DNA of 64,000 bases from Phycisphaerales bacterium (GTDB taxonomy: Bacteria; Planctomycetota; Phycisphaerae; Phycisphaerales; UBA1924). The stretch spans positions 1 to 64,000 of the forward strand of contig JAJDDD010000005.1 in NCBI GenBank assembly GCA_029260495.1, in the 5' to 3' direction. Position 1 is the first letter of the stretch. Each line of letters starts with the position of its first letter. Positions 1 to 9,300 of the stretch are shown here, in pieces. The notes below the pieces were generated by a model that worked only from the letters and a program-made list of their open reading frames with translations, was not told where the DNA came from and did no database searches. Both the position numbers and the translations under genes were made by a program.

Positions 1-1
1 G

Positions 2-232
2 TGGCCGATCGAAGCGCTGGCGATGGAGCGTGTGAATCCTGATCCCAACGGCAACGGGCTGGATGGGTCATTTGTGATGCCGGACTGGAATGACCCGGGC
101 TTTGGTTGGGAAGATGATGATGGCGGCATTTTCGATGACGATGATGACGACAGCAGTCATTACAACCAGACTCAGACTCAGATTCTGGGCGGGCTCGGGG
201 GCTTGGTGTCGCCGATTCTGGAGCAGCCATAA
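2..232 (+). CDS. C-terminal part of an unrecognised protein (truncated by the window edge)
   Basis: The frame is open from base 2 to a TAA at 230-232, so this is the tail of a gene that starts outside the window. The visible 76 residues are Asp/Gly/Asn-rich, with an acidic run of six Asp (DDDDDD) and a Gln/Thr-rich stretch before a hydrophobic LGGLGGL end. I do not recognise a family. Because a pseudopilin-like gene follows in the same direction 57 bases later, it may belong to a type II secretion or pilus-like cluster, but that is inference from position only. Confidence 0.55.
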   Translation, partial: WPIEALAMERVNPDPNGNGLDGSFVMPDWNDPGFGWEDDDGGIFDDDDDDSSHYNQTQTQILGGLGGLVSPILEQP

Positions 233-288
233 GCCGCTGGCGTCTGCGCGGTGAGTTTTTGAAGGAGAGGATCAGCAAGCAGCCCATT

Positions 289-804
289 ATGAAGCGAAGT
301 CCTGGATATTATTTTGTGCGAGTGCGGGCGTTCACGCTGGTGGACATCCTGGTGACGATTGCTGTGATGGCGATTGTGATCGCGGTCGCGGCGCCTTCGT
401 TTACGCCTGATGATCGGGCCCGGCTGATCGGCGCGGTGAACATGATGGTTGCGGATATTGAGTATGCGCAGTCGCTGAGTTTGTCGGCGCCGAGCAATCA
501 TGCGTTGGTGCGATTTGGGGATGATGGCGCTTCGTACTGGGTCGCGTATGAATCTGATCCGGAGACACCGGCGACGATGCCGGGGGCTGCGGGCGATCCG
601 TTCCTGGTGCAGTTTGGAGTGGACCGGGCGTCGCTGCTTTTTGATGTGTCGTTCACGACGGTGGGTGTGACGGATAGCAAGCTGGTTTTTGATGAGTTTG
701 CCCGGCTCGCGACGCTGGATGAAGCGCGGATCACGCTGACGAACGCGGGCGGGTCGATGGAGATTGTCATCAGCTCGGCGACGGGTTCAGTGCGGATTGA
801 GTGA
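289..804 (+). CDS. GspH-like type II secretion pseudopilin / prepilin-type protein
   Basis: A 171-aa protein with a basic leader, then the prepilin-like sequence AFTLVDILVTIAVMAIVIAV and a globular domain of about 120 residues, the layout of GspH/FimT minor pseudopilins. Such proteins are cut by prepilin peptidase after the residue before Phe and enter the periplasmic pseudopilus. Two key positions differ: Ala instead of Gly at -1 and Asp instead of Glu at +5. I chose ATG 289, which follows GGAGAGG at 264-270, although the spacing is long; a TTG at 259 is also in frame. It sits between an unknown upstream gene and the possible nuclease gene at 837. Confidence 0.7.
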   Translation: MKRSPGYYFVRVRAFTLVDILVTIAVMAIVIAVAAPSFTPDDRARLIGAVNMMVADIEYAQSLSLSAPSNHALVRFGDDGASYWVAYESDPETPATMPGAAGDPFLVQFGVDRASLLFDVSFTTVGVTDSKLVFDEFARLATLDEARITLTNAGGSMEIVISSATGSVRIE

Positions 805-823
805 AGCGATGTGCCGGGCGTGG

Positions 824-829
824 TATTCT
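824..829 (+). promoter_or_regulatory. -10-like hexamer TATTCT, leaderless arrangement
   Basis: TATTCT ends 7 bases before the ATG at 837 and there is no Shine-Dalgarno sequence between them. Transcription would begin at or next to the start codon. No good -35 is visible at normal spacing. Confidence 0.35.
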
Positions 830-836
830 GGCGGTC

Positions 837-1475
837 ATGGGAACGCGGGGCGGGCATTACGAGCGGGGCTTTGAGGCGTATCTTCGGGCCCGGCGGATTC
901 CGTACATCTCAATTGATGAAGCGAAGAAGGCGATCCTGCCTGAAGGTGCGGCGCTCAAGGCGCCCATCGCGGATGGCGTGGGGAACGCTGCGACGTTGAA
1001 GTCGTTTGATTTCGTTGTGCATGCGCCGGAGAAGAGCTACATCCTTGATGTGAAGGGCCGGAAGGTTGCGGGGCGTGTGGGGGCGGATGGCGCGGTGAAG
1101 CCGACAACGCGCTCGAGCTTGCAGAGTTGGGTGACGCAGGATGATGTTCGGTCGCTTCAGGTCTGGCAGGGTCTTTTTGGGGGGAAGTTTCAGGCGGCGT
1201 TTTTGTTTTTGTATTGGTGTGAGGATCAGCCGCCTGATGCGCTTTTTCAGGAGGTCTTTGAGCACGGGGGCAGATGGTATGCGATGCGCGCGGTGTCTTT
1301 GACGGCATATATCGGGGAGATGAAGCTGCGGAGTCGGCGTTGGAAGACGGTGCATGTGCCGACGGCGGCGTTTGAGCTGATCAGCCAGCCATTCTGCGGA
1401 ATCGAGGGTTCGGCGCTGACGCAAGCGGGGGGGCGGCGAGGGGGGCGTCTGGCGGGTGCGGGCGCCGGGGAGTGA
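837..1475 (+). CDS. Conserved hypothetical protein with PD-(D/E)xK-like nuclease motif
   Basis: The 212-aa product begins MGTRGGHYERGFEAYLRARR. It contains D58 followed by a strand-like segment and D71-V72-K73 (in YILDVKGRK), which resembles the D...(D/E)xK core of the PD-(D/E)xK nuclease superfamily. No catalytic activity can be claimed from this alone. The C-terminus is Gly/Arg-rich and probably disordered. A GTG at 801 would add 12 residues, but ATG 837 sits 7 bases after a -10-like TATTCT and gives the cleaner N-terminus. The next gene starts about 70 bases downstream on the same strand. Confidence 0.6.
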   Translation: MGTRGGHYERGFEAYLRARRIPYISIDEAKKAILPEGAALKAPIADGVGNAATLKSFDFVVHAPEKSYILDVKGRKVAGRVGADGAVKPTTRSSLQSWVTQDDVRSLQVWQGLFGGKFQAAFLFLYWCEDQPPDALFQEVFEHGGRWYAMRAVSLTAYIGEMKLRSRRWKTVHVPTAAFELISQPFCGIEGSALTQAGGRRGGRLAGAGAGE

Positions 1476-1547
1476 ATGAGCGGGGCGGTTTGTGCGTTCG
1501 GGCGATGGATGCTTTACATGGGGGGTGGGCAGTCGTATCGTCAGGCG

Positions 1548-1814
1548 ATGAGAAAACGCAAACAGATGATGCTGTTGTCGGCGCTGGCTGGGAGTGCGAT
1601 GTTACTTTTGGCGCCAGTCGCTGAGGCGCAGCTTGGGCGCAGCGGCGGGGGTCAGAATCAGCAAGCGTCGAGCGCGAGGAAGTCGAATCGGCCGCCGTCG
1701 CCTGAGAAGGCGGATGGGCCGACGCCGGTGATTTTTTATGGTCTGCTGTTCGTTCTGACCGCGGGAACGGTTGCGATGTCGGTGATGCCGAGCAAGCGGG
1801 GGCATCAGGATTAG
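1548..1814 (+). CDS. Small exported or membrane protein, unknown function
   Basis: An 88-aa product starting MRKRKQMM, followed by a signal-peptide-like hydrophobic stretch ending APVAEAQ. Then come a Gly/Gln/Ser/Pro-rich linker and a C-terminal transmembrane segment (VIFYGLLFVLTAGTVAMSV) with a short basic tail. The frame is open from about 1476, but the ATG at 1548 puts the basic residues directly before the hydrophobic core. I do not recognise a family. Confidence 0.55.
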   Translation: MRKRKQMMLLSALAGSAMLLLAPVAEAQLGRSGGGQNQQASSARKSNRPPSPEKADGPTPVIFYGLLFVLTAGTVAMSVMPSKRGHQD

Positions 1815-1880
1815 GATGGCTGTTGCGAGGGTTGGCTTCTTCTACGGAACCGAACAGGCGTCAGAGACGAAGAGAACATT

Positions 1881-2192
1881 ATGAATGAGATCAAGTCAGA
1901 GAGAATGTCCGCCACGCGCGGGCTGATAGCGCTGAATATTGCGATGGTTGGGCTTCTGGGCGTGGTGACGCTTGTGCCTGCCGCGGACGCTCAGCGATCG
2001 CGCCGGGCTCGCGGTGAATACACGATGGTCGCAGGCAAGGTGACCGGCCTGGAGGCGGCGGGTGTGTACATCATCGACGCGAACAACGAGGAGTTGGTCG
2101 CGGTGCGATGGAATCAGAGTCAGAACAAGCTTGAGCCGCTGGGGTATCGCAACCTGGCAGAAGACGCCGCAGCAGCGAGGAGCGGACGCTGA
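1881..2192 (+). CDS. Small exported protein, unknown function (first of a coupled pair)
   Basis: A 103-aa product with an N-terminal hydrophobic segment ending PAADAQ, a likely signal peptide. The mature part contains GEYTMVAGKVTGLEAAGVYIID, which reads like a small beta-rich domain. Its stop codon overlaps the start of the next gene (TGATG), so the two are probably translationally coupled. No enzyme motif is visible and I do not recognise a family. Confidence 0.6.
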   Translation: MNEIKSERMSATRGLIALNIAMVGLLGVVTLVPAADAQRSRRARGEYTMVAGKVTGLEAAGVYIIDANNEELVAVRWNQSQNKLEPLGYRNLAEDAAAARSGR

Positions 2193-2536
2193 TGAAAACG
2201 ACACATGAACAACCGATGCGCGGGCGTGTGAATGGGTCTGCGGCGCTGTGGGCGAGCGCGTTTGTGATTTTCGCGATTGCGATCGTGCAGGCGGGCCGGT
2301 TCGGGCCGATGAGCGCCGCTGACGCAGGGGATGTGGCTTCGATCCGCGATCTGACCATTCTGACCGCAGCGTCGGGTTCTGATGAAGACATTTTGATGAT
2401 TCTGGATACGCGGGCCCAGACGCTTTACATCTACGGGCCGAAAAATCGCAACTCGGTGGAGCTCTTTGGCACGCATCAGGTTGGCGATTTGTTCGAGAAC
2501 GCCGCCCGGGCGTATGGGACCGGCCGCAGGCCGTAG
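2192..2536 (+). CDS. Small membrane-anchored protein, unknown function (second of a coupled pair)
   Basis: A 114-aa product with one N-terminal transmembrane segment (AALWASAFVIFAIAIVQAG) and a periplasmic domain containing LTILTAASGSDEDILMILDTRAQTLY, which reads as beta strands. The start overlaps the stop of the preceding gene. Its role is unknown; the coupling suggests the two products act together. Confidence 0.6.
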   Translation: MKTTHEQPMRGRVNGSAALWASAFVIFAIAIVQAGRFGPMSAADAGDVASIRDLTILTAASGSDEDILMILDTRAQTLYIYGPKNRNSVELFGTHQVGDLFENAARAYGTGRRP

Positions 2537-2636
2537 GAGCGGTTTTCAGCGCTGAGCACAGCGCAGGGCAGCCCGCCACGACCCCGGCGATTTCCCCGGG
2601 TTGGCGGCGTGTGTGAAAAAATGATTGCTGTCCTCC

Positions 2637-2677
2637 GACAGATGTAGTAGATTGCCAGCTCCTACCCATGTAGGAGC
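2637..2677. promoter_or_regulatory. Two candidate BlaI/MecI-type operators
   Basis: At 2658-2677 there is a perfect inverted repeat: 8-bp arms GCTCCTAC / GTAGGAGC around CCAT. Its core TACCCATGTA differs by one base from the TACAnnTGTA core known for BlaI/MecI/CopY repressors. A second one-mismatch core, GACAGATGTA, lies at 2637-2646. The centres are 26 bp apart. They precede a BlaI-family gene, so autoregulation is the natural reading. Confidence 0.55.
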
Positions 2678-2741
2678 CGGGTTGGCCTGGGCCGGCCTGA
2701 GCTGGCTTGTTGATGTCTGCTTCACGTTGGAGGCCTGCGGG

Positions 2742-3179
2742 ATGACACGTTCTCATCGGCGCGAGATTGAGCTTGGCGACGCTGAGCTTGAGATTCTCAA
2801 GGCGCTGTGGGAGACGGGGCCGGCGACGGTTCGTGAGGTGATGAACCGGCTTCGTGAAACTTCCGGGCGTGAGCTGGCGTATACAACAGTGCAGACGACG
2901 CTCACCCGCCTTGAAAAAAAGGGCTGCGTCACCAGCCGGAAAGCTGCGGATTCAGGGCAGGCGCATGTGTTTCGCGCCAAGGTTTCGCGAGAGCGGATTT
3001 CCCAGTCCCGGCTGCGGGCGCTTCTTGAGCAGCTCTACGACGGGTCAGCGGCGCCGTTGGTGGTGCAGCTCATGGAAACTGAACGTTTCACGCCTGATGA
3101 AATCGTGCAGCTTCAATCGCTCATCGAGCGGCTGGATGACGTCGCGGTGAACAAAAAGAAGAAGGGGAAGGGCGGATGA
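2742..3179 (+). CDS. BlaI/MecI/CopY-family transcriptional repressor
   Basis: The 145-aa product has the family's winged-helix signature: LGDAELEILKALWE, then VREVMNRL, then YTTVQTTLTRLEKKG, followed by a C-terminal dimerisation helix. Such repressors bind operators as dimers and are inactivated by proteolysis triggered by a BlaR1/MecR1-type membrane protease. The start is ATG 2742, with GGAGG at 2729-2733. The gene overlaps the M56 peptidase gene by ATGA, the classic blaI-blaR1 arrangement. In planctomycetes such pairs are common and need not concern beta-lactams; there is no beta-lactamase gene in this window. Confidence 0.85.
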   Translation: MTRSHRREIELGDAELEILKALWETGPATVREVMNRLRETSGRELAYTTVQTTLTRLEKKGCVTSRKAADSGQAHVFRAKVSRERISQSRLRALLEQLYDGSAAPLVVQLMETERFTPDEIVQLQSLIERLDDVAVNKKKKGKGG

Positions 3180-6091
3180 ACTACTTCTCCCTCGAACTCT
3201 TCTGGCGCAACGCGTTGATCGCGATTCCGCTGACATTGGGCGTGATGGTGTTGTGCAGATGTGCGCCGCTGCGTCCATCGACGAAACACGCGCTGTGGCT
3301 GATCGCGATGTTGAGCCTGCTCGCGCCGCCGACAATTCCCGGCGCCGGACTTGTGCGCGATGGCGCAGCGAACCTCGGTGCGCGTGTGGTGGCGATTGTT
3401 GACGATATGAGAAGCAGCGCCGGCGACGTTGTCGTAGAACCCGGTGCGCCAGCAGCCCGCGATTCCGACGTGAATGTGAAGTTCGGCGCGCCGCTTGCTG
3501 TTCCGAACGAGCATCGCATCAGAACAAGGGCTCGTGTCGATGACCAGACCATGGTTGATCGAGCGCCGGCGCCCTTGGGTAAGCTGGCGCTCCTGCCTCA
3601 CGTGTCGGAGTTGACCGATGACCTGCCTGCAGCGTCATTTGTTGAGCCGGAGCGGCTGCCGGGAGGCGCCCATCGAAGAATCACCCGGCGCAGCGACTGG
3701 TTGACAGCGCCGTTGGCGAAACGGGAGCCGGCGCCTGTTGAAGTCGAGATAGATTACAACCTGAGCACGGGCTTGCTGGCGCCGACACCCACAACTCCGG
3801 GCGTGGCTGATAGAGTGGCGATCGCGCCAAAGCAGCGAGTCGCGCGGGTTGGCGATGGCGAGGCCAACAAAGACAGAACGAAGGCAACGGGCGACGAGTC
3901 GGGTTATTTCACAGCCTTTGCAAGGCCCGAGGTATGGCGTTCGTGGGGCGCGAAGCTTGGCGCGATCCGTGATGAAGCGATGACGCTCCCTCCCATCCCG
4001 CCGATGATCTGGCTCTTCGGGGCGGTTATCGCGTTGGCAATGGCGAGTGTGCGCATGGCGCGTTTTCGCAGGATGTTGGCCAAAGCCGTTGAAGCGCCGG
4101 CTTGTGTGCAAGCTCTCGTCGAGGAGACGGCGCGGGAGTTGAAAATGCGCAAGACGCCGGACGTTGTGCTGGTCGAAGCGCCGACGCCGCCGATGTTGTG
4201 GTGCGGGGCGCGTCGGCTGCTCATTTTGCCGGCGCCACTGTGGGAGCAGCTGAATGATGACGCTCAGCGAGCGATTGTGCTGCATGAACTGGCGCATCTG
4301 AAGCGTCGGGATCACTGGGTTTGCTGGCTGGAGTTGCTGATTGCGGGGCTTTACTGGTGGCATCCGGCGGTGTGGTTGATTCGTCGCCGGCTGCATGAAG
4401 AGGCTGATATTTGCTGTGACGCGTGGGTGACATCGGTGGCGCCGCAGCGTCGCCGGGCGTATGCGCACGCGCTTCTTTGGACACGAACATATCTATCCGA
4501 CGCGCATCGGCCGCTTCCCGCGGTTGGGCTTGGGGTGATGACGGGTCGGGCTCACAAGTTTGGACGGAGGCTCACCATGGTATTGACGCAGGAAACCAAA
4601 CCACGCATGTCCTTTCGCGGGCTTCTCGCAACAGGATTGATGAGCGCGATCGTGCTGGCAGCGGCGCCGGCGCTCGCGTGCAACGATCAGGCGAAGGCGC
4701 CCGAATGTGAAAAGGAGAAGAGCGGGCAGACTCTTGAGAAGAACAATCAGGCGCCGGCGGATGATGCGACGACGTTTGAAAGACACCTGCGCGGTTTGAG
4801 CGCCGCTCAGAGTGGACTGAACAGTCAGGCTCCGGCGCGTTTGCTGCGCGCGAGCGACGACCATGGGAACATCGACGCGCGTCTCAGCAGGCTGGAAGAA
4901 CGGCTGGATGTGCTGGCGCGAGCTCTGGAAAAGGTGGGGAAGGGTCGCGGCGGAGCTGTGTATTCGCAGGCTGCGCCGGGCGCTCAAGGACGGAGCGGGG
5001 TGCGCACGGCCAAGCCGGCGCCGCCTGCGCCGCCTGCGCAGATGGCCCCGCGTGTTCATGTTGGCGATGGGGGGCTTGAAGTTCGTTCATATGAGTTGCC
5101 TGCGGACAAGCTGAAGGCGCTGACGAAGCTGATGTCGCGCGATGATGTGCCTATTTTGATCGAGCCAGGCGATGGCGCGATCAAAGTCCACGCGACGCAT
5201 CCGCAGCACATGGTTTTCAATGCGTTTGTGACGATGATTAATCAGGAAGACCAGAAAAAGCCATATCAGCTGTCTGATGGCAAGCTCGACGCGATGACTG
5301 AGTTGATGGTGCTGAATACGGTGCCGATTCTGGTTTCACCCGGTGATGAAGCGATCGTGCTGCACGGGACAGATCTGGAGCAGCTCATCTTCGGCGCGTT
5401 TGTCCAGATGATCGATCCGGACAAGGCTCAGGCCCGCGACGATCGTCAGCAGGCCAAATCGTATGTCAAGAAGGCTGAAGAGTTGGCGAGAGCCCAGTTG
5501 AAGAAAGAGCGCAATAGAGAAGTCGATGAGCGCTTGATCGCCCGGCAGCGCGCCGCAGAGATAGAGCGCGCTTTGAAGAGCGAGCGCCGAGTCATCGAGC
5601 AGAAGGCGCGTGAGCTGGGAACCCAGCGGAAGATGCTTGAGCGCGAAATGCACGAGCTGGATCGCAAACGTGAAAAGCTTGAGCGCGAAGCAAGTCAACT
5701 GGAGCGCCAAGCTGAAAGATTGCATCGTCAAGCACAGGCACTGCAGGAGCGCGCTGCGAGCACGCTTGATGAAGTTGGCGAAGTTAATGGCGAGCGGCGT
5801 CTGGCGATGATCGCGGAAGCTGAAGAGCTGGCGGTTCACGCAGCCGAGCTTTCAGATCAGGCTGCAGAGCTTGAAGAGGCGGCGGAGCGGATTGAGTTTG
5901 AAGCGGAGGATATCGAGCGCGAGGCAGAGCTTCGCGAGGAGGCCGCTGAGCAGATCGAAGAAGCCGCCGACGATATGGAAGAACGCTGGGAAGACCTCGA
6001 AGAGCAGTATGAAGAGGCGCTGGAAGAAATCGAGGATGAAGAAAGCGAAGAGGATGAGGAGGCGGAAGAGTCCATCGCGGCGATTCACTGA
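3176..6091 (+). CDS. BlaR1-like M56 family membrane metalloprotease with long coiled-coil C-terminus
   Basis: The 971-aa product has N-terminal transmembrane segments and an M56 zinc-protease domain with HELAH at 370-374 and the downstream acidic ligand region HEEAD near 407-411. A further hydrophobic segment lies around residues 480-500. The usual penicillin-binding sensor of BlaR1 is not visible. Instead there are two related segments (about 636-690 and 696-750), each with a PILxxPGDxAIxxH core. From about 755 to 965 there is a very Glu/Arg-rich coiled coil. The gene is coupled to the BlaI gene by ATGA. I infer a signal-responsive protease that inactivates the repressor; the signal is unknown. 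Confidence 0.8.
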   Translation: MNYFSLELFWRNALIAIPLTLGVMVLCRCAPLRPSTKHALWLIAMLSLLAPPTIPGAGLVRDGAANLGARVVAIVDDMRSSAGDVVVEPGAPAARDSDVNVKFGAPLAVPNEHRIRTRARVDDQTMVDRAPAPLGKLALLPHVSELTDDLPAASFVEPERLPGGAHRRITRRSDWLTAPLAKREPAPVEVEIDYNLSTGLLAPTPTTPGVADRVAIAPKQRVARVGDGEANKDRTKATGDESGYFTAFARPEVWRSWGAKLGAIRDEAMTLPPIPPMIWLFGAVIALAMASVRMARFRRMLAKAVEAPACVQALVEETARELKMRKTPDVVLVEAPTPPMLWCGARRLLILPAPLWEQLNDDAQRAIVLHELAHLKRRDHWVCWLELLIAGLYWWHPAVWLIRRRLHEEADICCDAWVTSVAPQRRRAYAHALLWTRTYLSDAHRPLPAVGLGVMTGRAHKFGRRLTMVLTQETKPRMSFRGLLATGLMSAIVLAAAPALACNDQAKAPECEKEKSGQTLEKNNQAPADDATTFERHLRGLSAAQSGLNSQAPARLLRASDDHGNIDARLSRLEERLDVLARALEKVGKGRGGAVYSQAAPGAQGRSGVRTAKPAPPAPPAQMAPRVHVGDGGLEVRSYELPADKLKALTKLMSRDDVPILIEPGDGAIKVHATHPQHMVFNAFVTMINQEDQKKPYQLSDGKLDAMTELMVLNTVPILVSPGDEAIVLHGTDLEQLIFGAFVQMIDPDKAQARDDRQQAKSYVKKAEELARAQLKKERNREVDERLIARQRAAEIERALKSERRVIEQKARELGTQRKMLEREMHELDRKREKLEREASQLERQAERLHRQAQALQERAASTLDEVGEVNGERRLAMIAEAEELAVHAAELSDQAAELEEAAERIEFEAEDIEREAELREEAAEQIEEAADDMEERWEDLEEQYEEALEEIEDEESEEDEEAEESIAAIH

Positions 6092-6390
6092 TTCAATGTG
6101 AAAATGTTTGTGGGTGATTGCAACGCAGTGGCAAGGCGATCGACCTGCGAACAAGATGCGTACACGAGCGCTCTGATGGCCATGGTCCGTGGCGCACCTT
6201 CGCGGGGATGCGCCCGGACCCGCTGGCCCCTCTCGATGGTGCAGGGTGTTCGCCGCAAAACCGCCTATTTTCACACCTTCGTCATTTTCTCCACGAACGC
6301 CAAACACTTCCACAACAGGCTGTCTGTTCCCCGAGCGCGGCGCCTGCGCGCCCTACACTGGCGATTCCACGAAGCAGGAGGCCGACGGTC
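6092..6390. other. Intergenic region upstream of the TPR-ExbBD operon
   Basis: About 300 bases without a convincing gene. A frame in phase with the TPR gene is open across most of it, but its predicted peptide has no signal sequence or conserved look. The only signal I see is a TACACT at 6354-6359, a -10-like hexamer also found ahead of other genes in the window, and the ribosome-binding site AGGAGG at 6376-6381. Confidence 0.4.
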
Positions 6391-9300
6391 ATGAGCGCAT
6401 TTCAAACATCCCTTCACACCCAATATTCCTACCCCTATCAGCCGCGCACGCGTTGGCTCTCGCGCTGGCGCCGTCGTGTGTGTGTTGGGCTTGCGGGCGT
6501 CTTGCTGGCGTTGGTGACTGCATCGACTGCGCAGGCGGGTGCTGTCGATCCTGCGGTGAAGTCCTTTCGCGCCGCCAACGGCTTTCTCTCGCGCGGGATG
6601 AACGAGCTGGCGATTGAGGAGTATCGACTCTTTCTGAACGCGAGCCCGCGTCATGAAAAAGTTCCCACGGCGCAATACGGGCTCGGTGTGGCGCTCTTTC
6701 GATTGAGCAAGTATGCGGATTCCATCGCAGCGCTTGGGCAAATCAGTATTGATGACACAGATTTTCCATTCGCCGCGGAGACGTTGCTTATCCGCGGGCA
6801 GTCGCATCTGGCGCTGGGAGACAGCGGTCGGGCGGCGGCAGAGCTTGGCGAGCTTGTATCGCAGTATCCAAGTCACGAGTCAGCAGGCGCGGCGCATGCG
6901 CTGCTCGTCGAGGCGCTGCATCGAAGCGGGGCCCACGCGCAGGCTGTGAAGAGTGCGGACGAGTTCCTCGCTCAGAATCGCGCGCCCGACCGAAGAGAGC
7001 GTGTGGCGTTCTTTGCAGCGTTGTCCCTGGTGGCGAGCGGGGACTACGCCAGCGCCAGCGATCGTCTGCAAACAATGCTCGACGCTCAGCCCGAAGGGGA
7101 GTTGAGCGATCGGGGGGAGTTGTTGCTCGCGCAGTGTCTGCAGCAGCAGGGGTTTCTGGAGCAGGCGCTGCGCAAACATGAAAATGTGCTGAGTCGGAAG
7201 TCGGCGGCGCTTGAGCCTGACGCGCTCTTTGGCGCGGGGTCCGCGTTGGTCGGGTTGAACCGTTTCCAGGAGGCGACACCGGCGCTTGAGCAGTTGCTTT
7301 CGCGCTATCCCGAAAATGAGCTGTCGCAGCGGGCCCGGGTGCTCCTGGCGCGGGCGTATCTGGCTCAGGATGACGCGCAGCGGGCGGCCCGGGCGATCGA
7401 GCCGGTTGCGGCTGAGGACGCTTCGCTGGGTGACGATCGCGCCTACTGGCTCGCCAAAGCAGCGATGGCGCGCGGGGATGACGCTGAGGCGGTCCGGCAG
7501 ATCGGGCGGGCCCTCGATTGGTTCCCGAAGTCGGAGCTGCGCGTTTCGATGCTCTATGACCTTGGTGTTGCGCAGCGGAATCGGGGCAAGCTTAATGAGG
7601 CCCGCGAAGCGCTGGTTGCGCTATTGAAAAGCGATCCCGATGCAAACCTCGCGGCGCCGGCAACGCATCTCCTGGCGCACACACTGCACGAGCTTGATCA
7701 GTTTGATGAAAGTTTGGCGCTGTGCGAGCAGTTTGCACAGGCATTCCCGCAGCATGAGCTTGGTCGGTCGTTGGAGTTCCTGCGGGCGGAGAACTTGTAT
7801 CTTTCCGGCGAGCGCCAAGTTGCGATCGATGCGTACACAGCGTTCCTGCAGAAGTATGACGGGTCGCCGGAATCGCGCGACGCGACATACCGGCTTGGGA
7901 TGGCGCTGTATCAGGAAGGTCGGTATGAGCAGGCGTGGCCGATCCTGACGATCGTTTCGAAGTCCAATGCGGCAGACGGTCGGCGGTCGGCGTCGCTGCT
8001 CGCGCTGGGTGAGATTGCCTTTTCCGAACGCAAGTGGGCCAATGCAGAGGCGGCGCTGCGCGAGCATCTGGAGTTGGTCCATCCGGGCGATGCGAGCGAG
8101 ACAGAGGCGGCGCGGCTGAAGCTTGCGCTCGCGATCGTGCGGCAGGATCGACCGCAGGAGGCGGCGCCGTTGCTCTCGGATATTACGCAAGAGGCGAAGG
8201 ATGATGAAGTGCGGTTGCACGCCCGGTTTGAACTCGCCCAGGCGCTTTCGACTCTGGAACGCGATGAAGAAGCCGAGCAACTCTTCGCCCGAGTTGTGGA
8301 GGAAGCGCCGGAGTCGCGATTCGCGCTGCACGCCCGGCGGAAGCTGGCCGACATGGCGATGGCTCGCGGCGATAACGAAACCGCCCAGACGCTGTTGGCG
8401 GAGGTCGGCCGGGCGGCTCAGGATGACGCTCTGCTAAGCCAGACGCTCTTCGCACAAGCCCAGGCGTTGATGGGATCGGGGAAATACGCCGAAGCGGGGA
8501 TGGCGCTGGATGCGGCGCTGCTTGCGAATCCGGAAATGGATGCAGCCTTGACAGCGCGGGCGCAGCGGGCGGTCTGCGCGGCGCGGGCGGGTGATGGTGA
8601 TGAAGCGCTGAAGCTTTTCGATGTTTTCTCACCGCGCGAGATGGACCTGCTGGAAGAGCCGTTGCGGGCAGCGCTTCTGTATGAGCGGGGGTATCTGCTG
8701 CGCCAGCGCGAGCGGGATGATGAAGCGGCACAGGCCTATCGACAGCTGCTCGGGCTCGAACGGACGGACGCTCTCAGTGCGCACGCGATTTTAGATTTGG
8801 CGGATATCGCTTCAAATAGAGGTGAGTATGAAGAGGCGCTTGGATATCTGGATCAGTTCTCAGCCATGCTGGCCTCAGCCACAGCGCCGAAAGTGACGGC
8901 CCAGACGCGGGCCCAGGCGCTCTATCGACAAGCGGCAGCGGCGTATCGACTGGGCCAGCTCAAGCGGGCGGCGCCGCTCTTTGACGCATTTCTTGCTGAG
9001 TTCAGCGATCATGAGCTGGCGGGCTCGGCGCTCCTGCTCGCGGGCGAATCGCATCTGGCTCAAGGCCATCATTCCGAGGCGGCGAACCGATTGGCGCGAT
9101 TCGCGAACAACTACAAGCAAGATGAAAACCTTCCCGCAGCCCTGCTTCGTCTGGGTGAAGCGTACGCGGCGCTCCAGGACTGGCCATCTTCATACAAAGC
9201 CTTCAACGCCAGATTGAAGCGTTTCCCAGATGATCCGCTTTCGTTCCAGGCGCAGTTCGGCAGGGGCTGGGCGCTTGAAAACCAGCAGCAATATGATGAA

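Noticed and set aside
2742-6091. A beta-lactam resistance locus
   Set aside because: There is no beta-lactamase or penicillin-binding protein gene nearby and the protease lacks a visible beta-lactam sensor.
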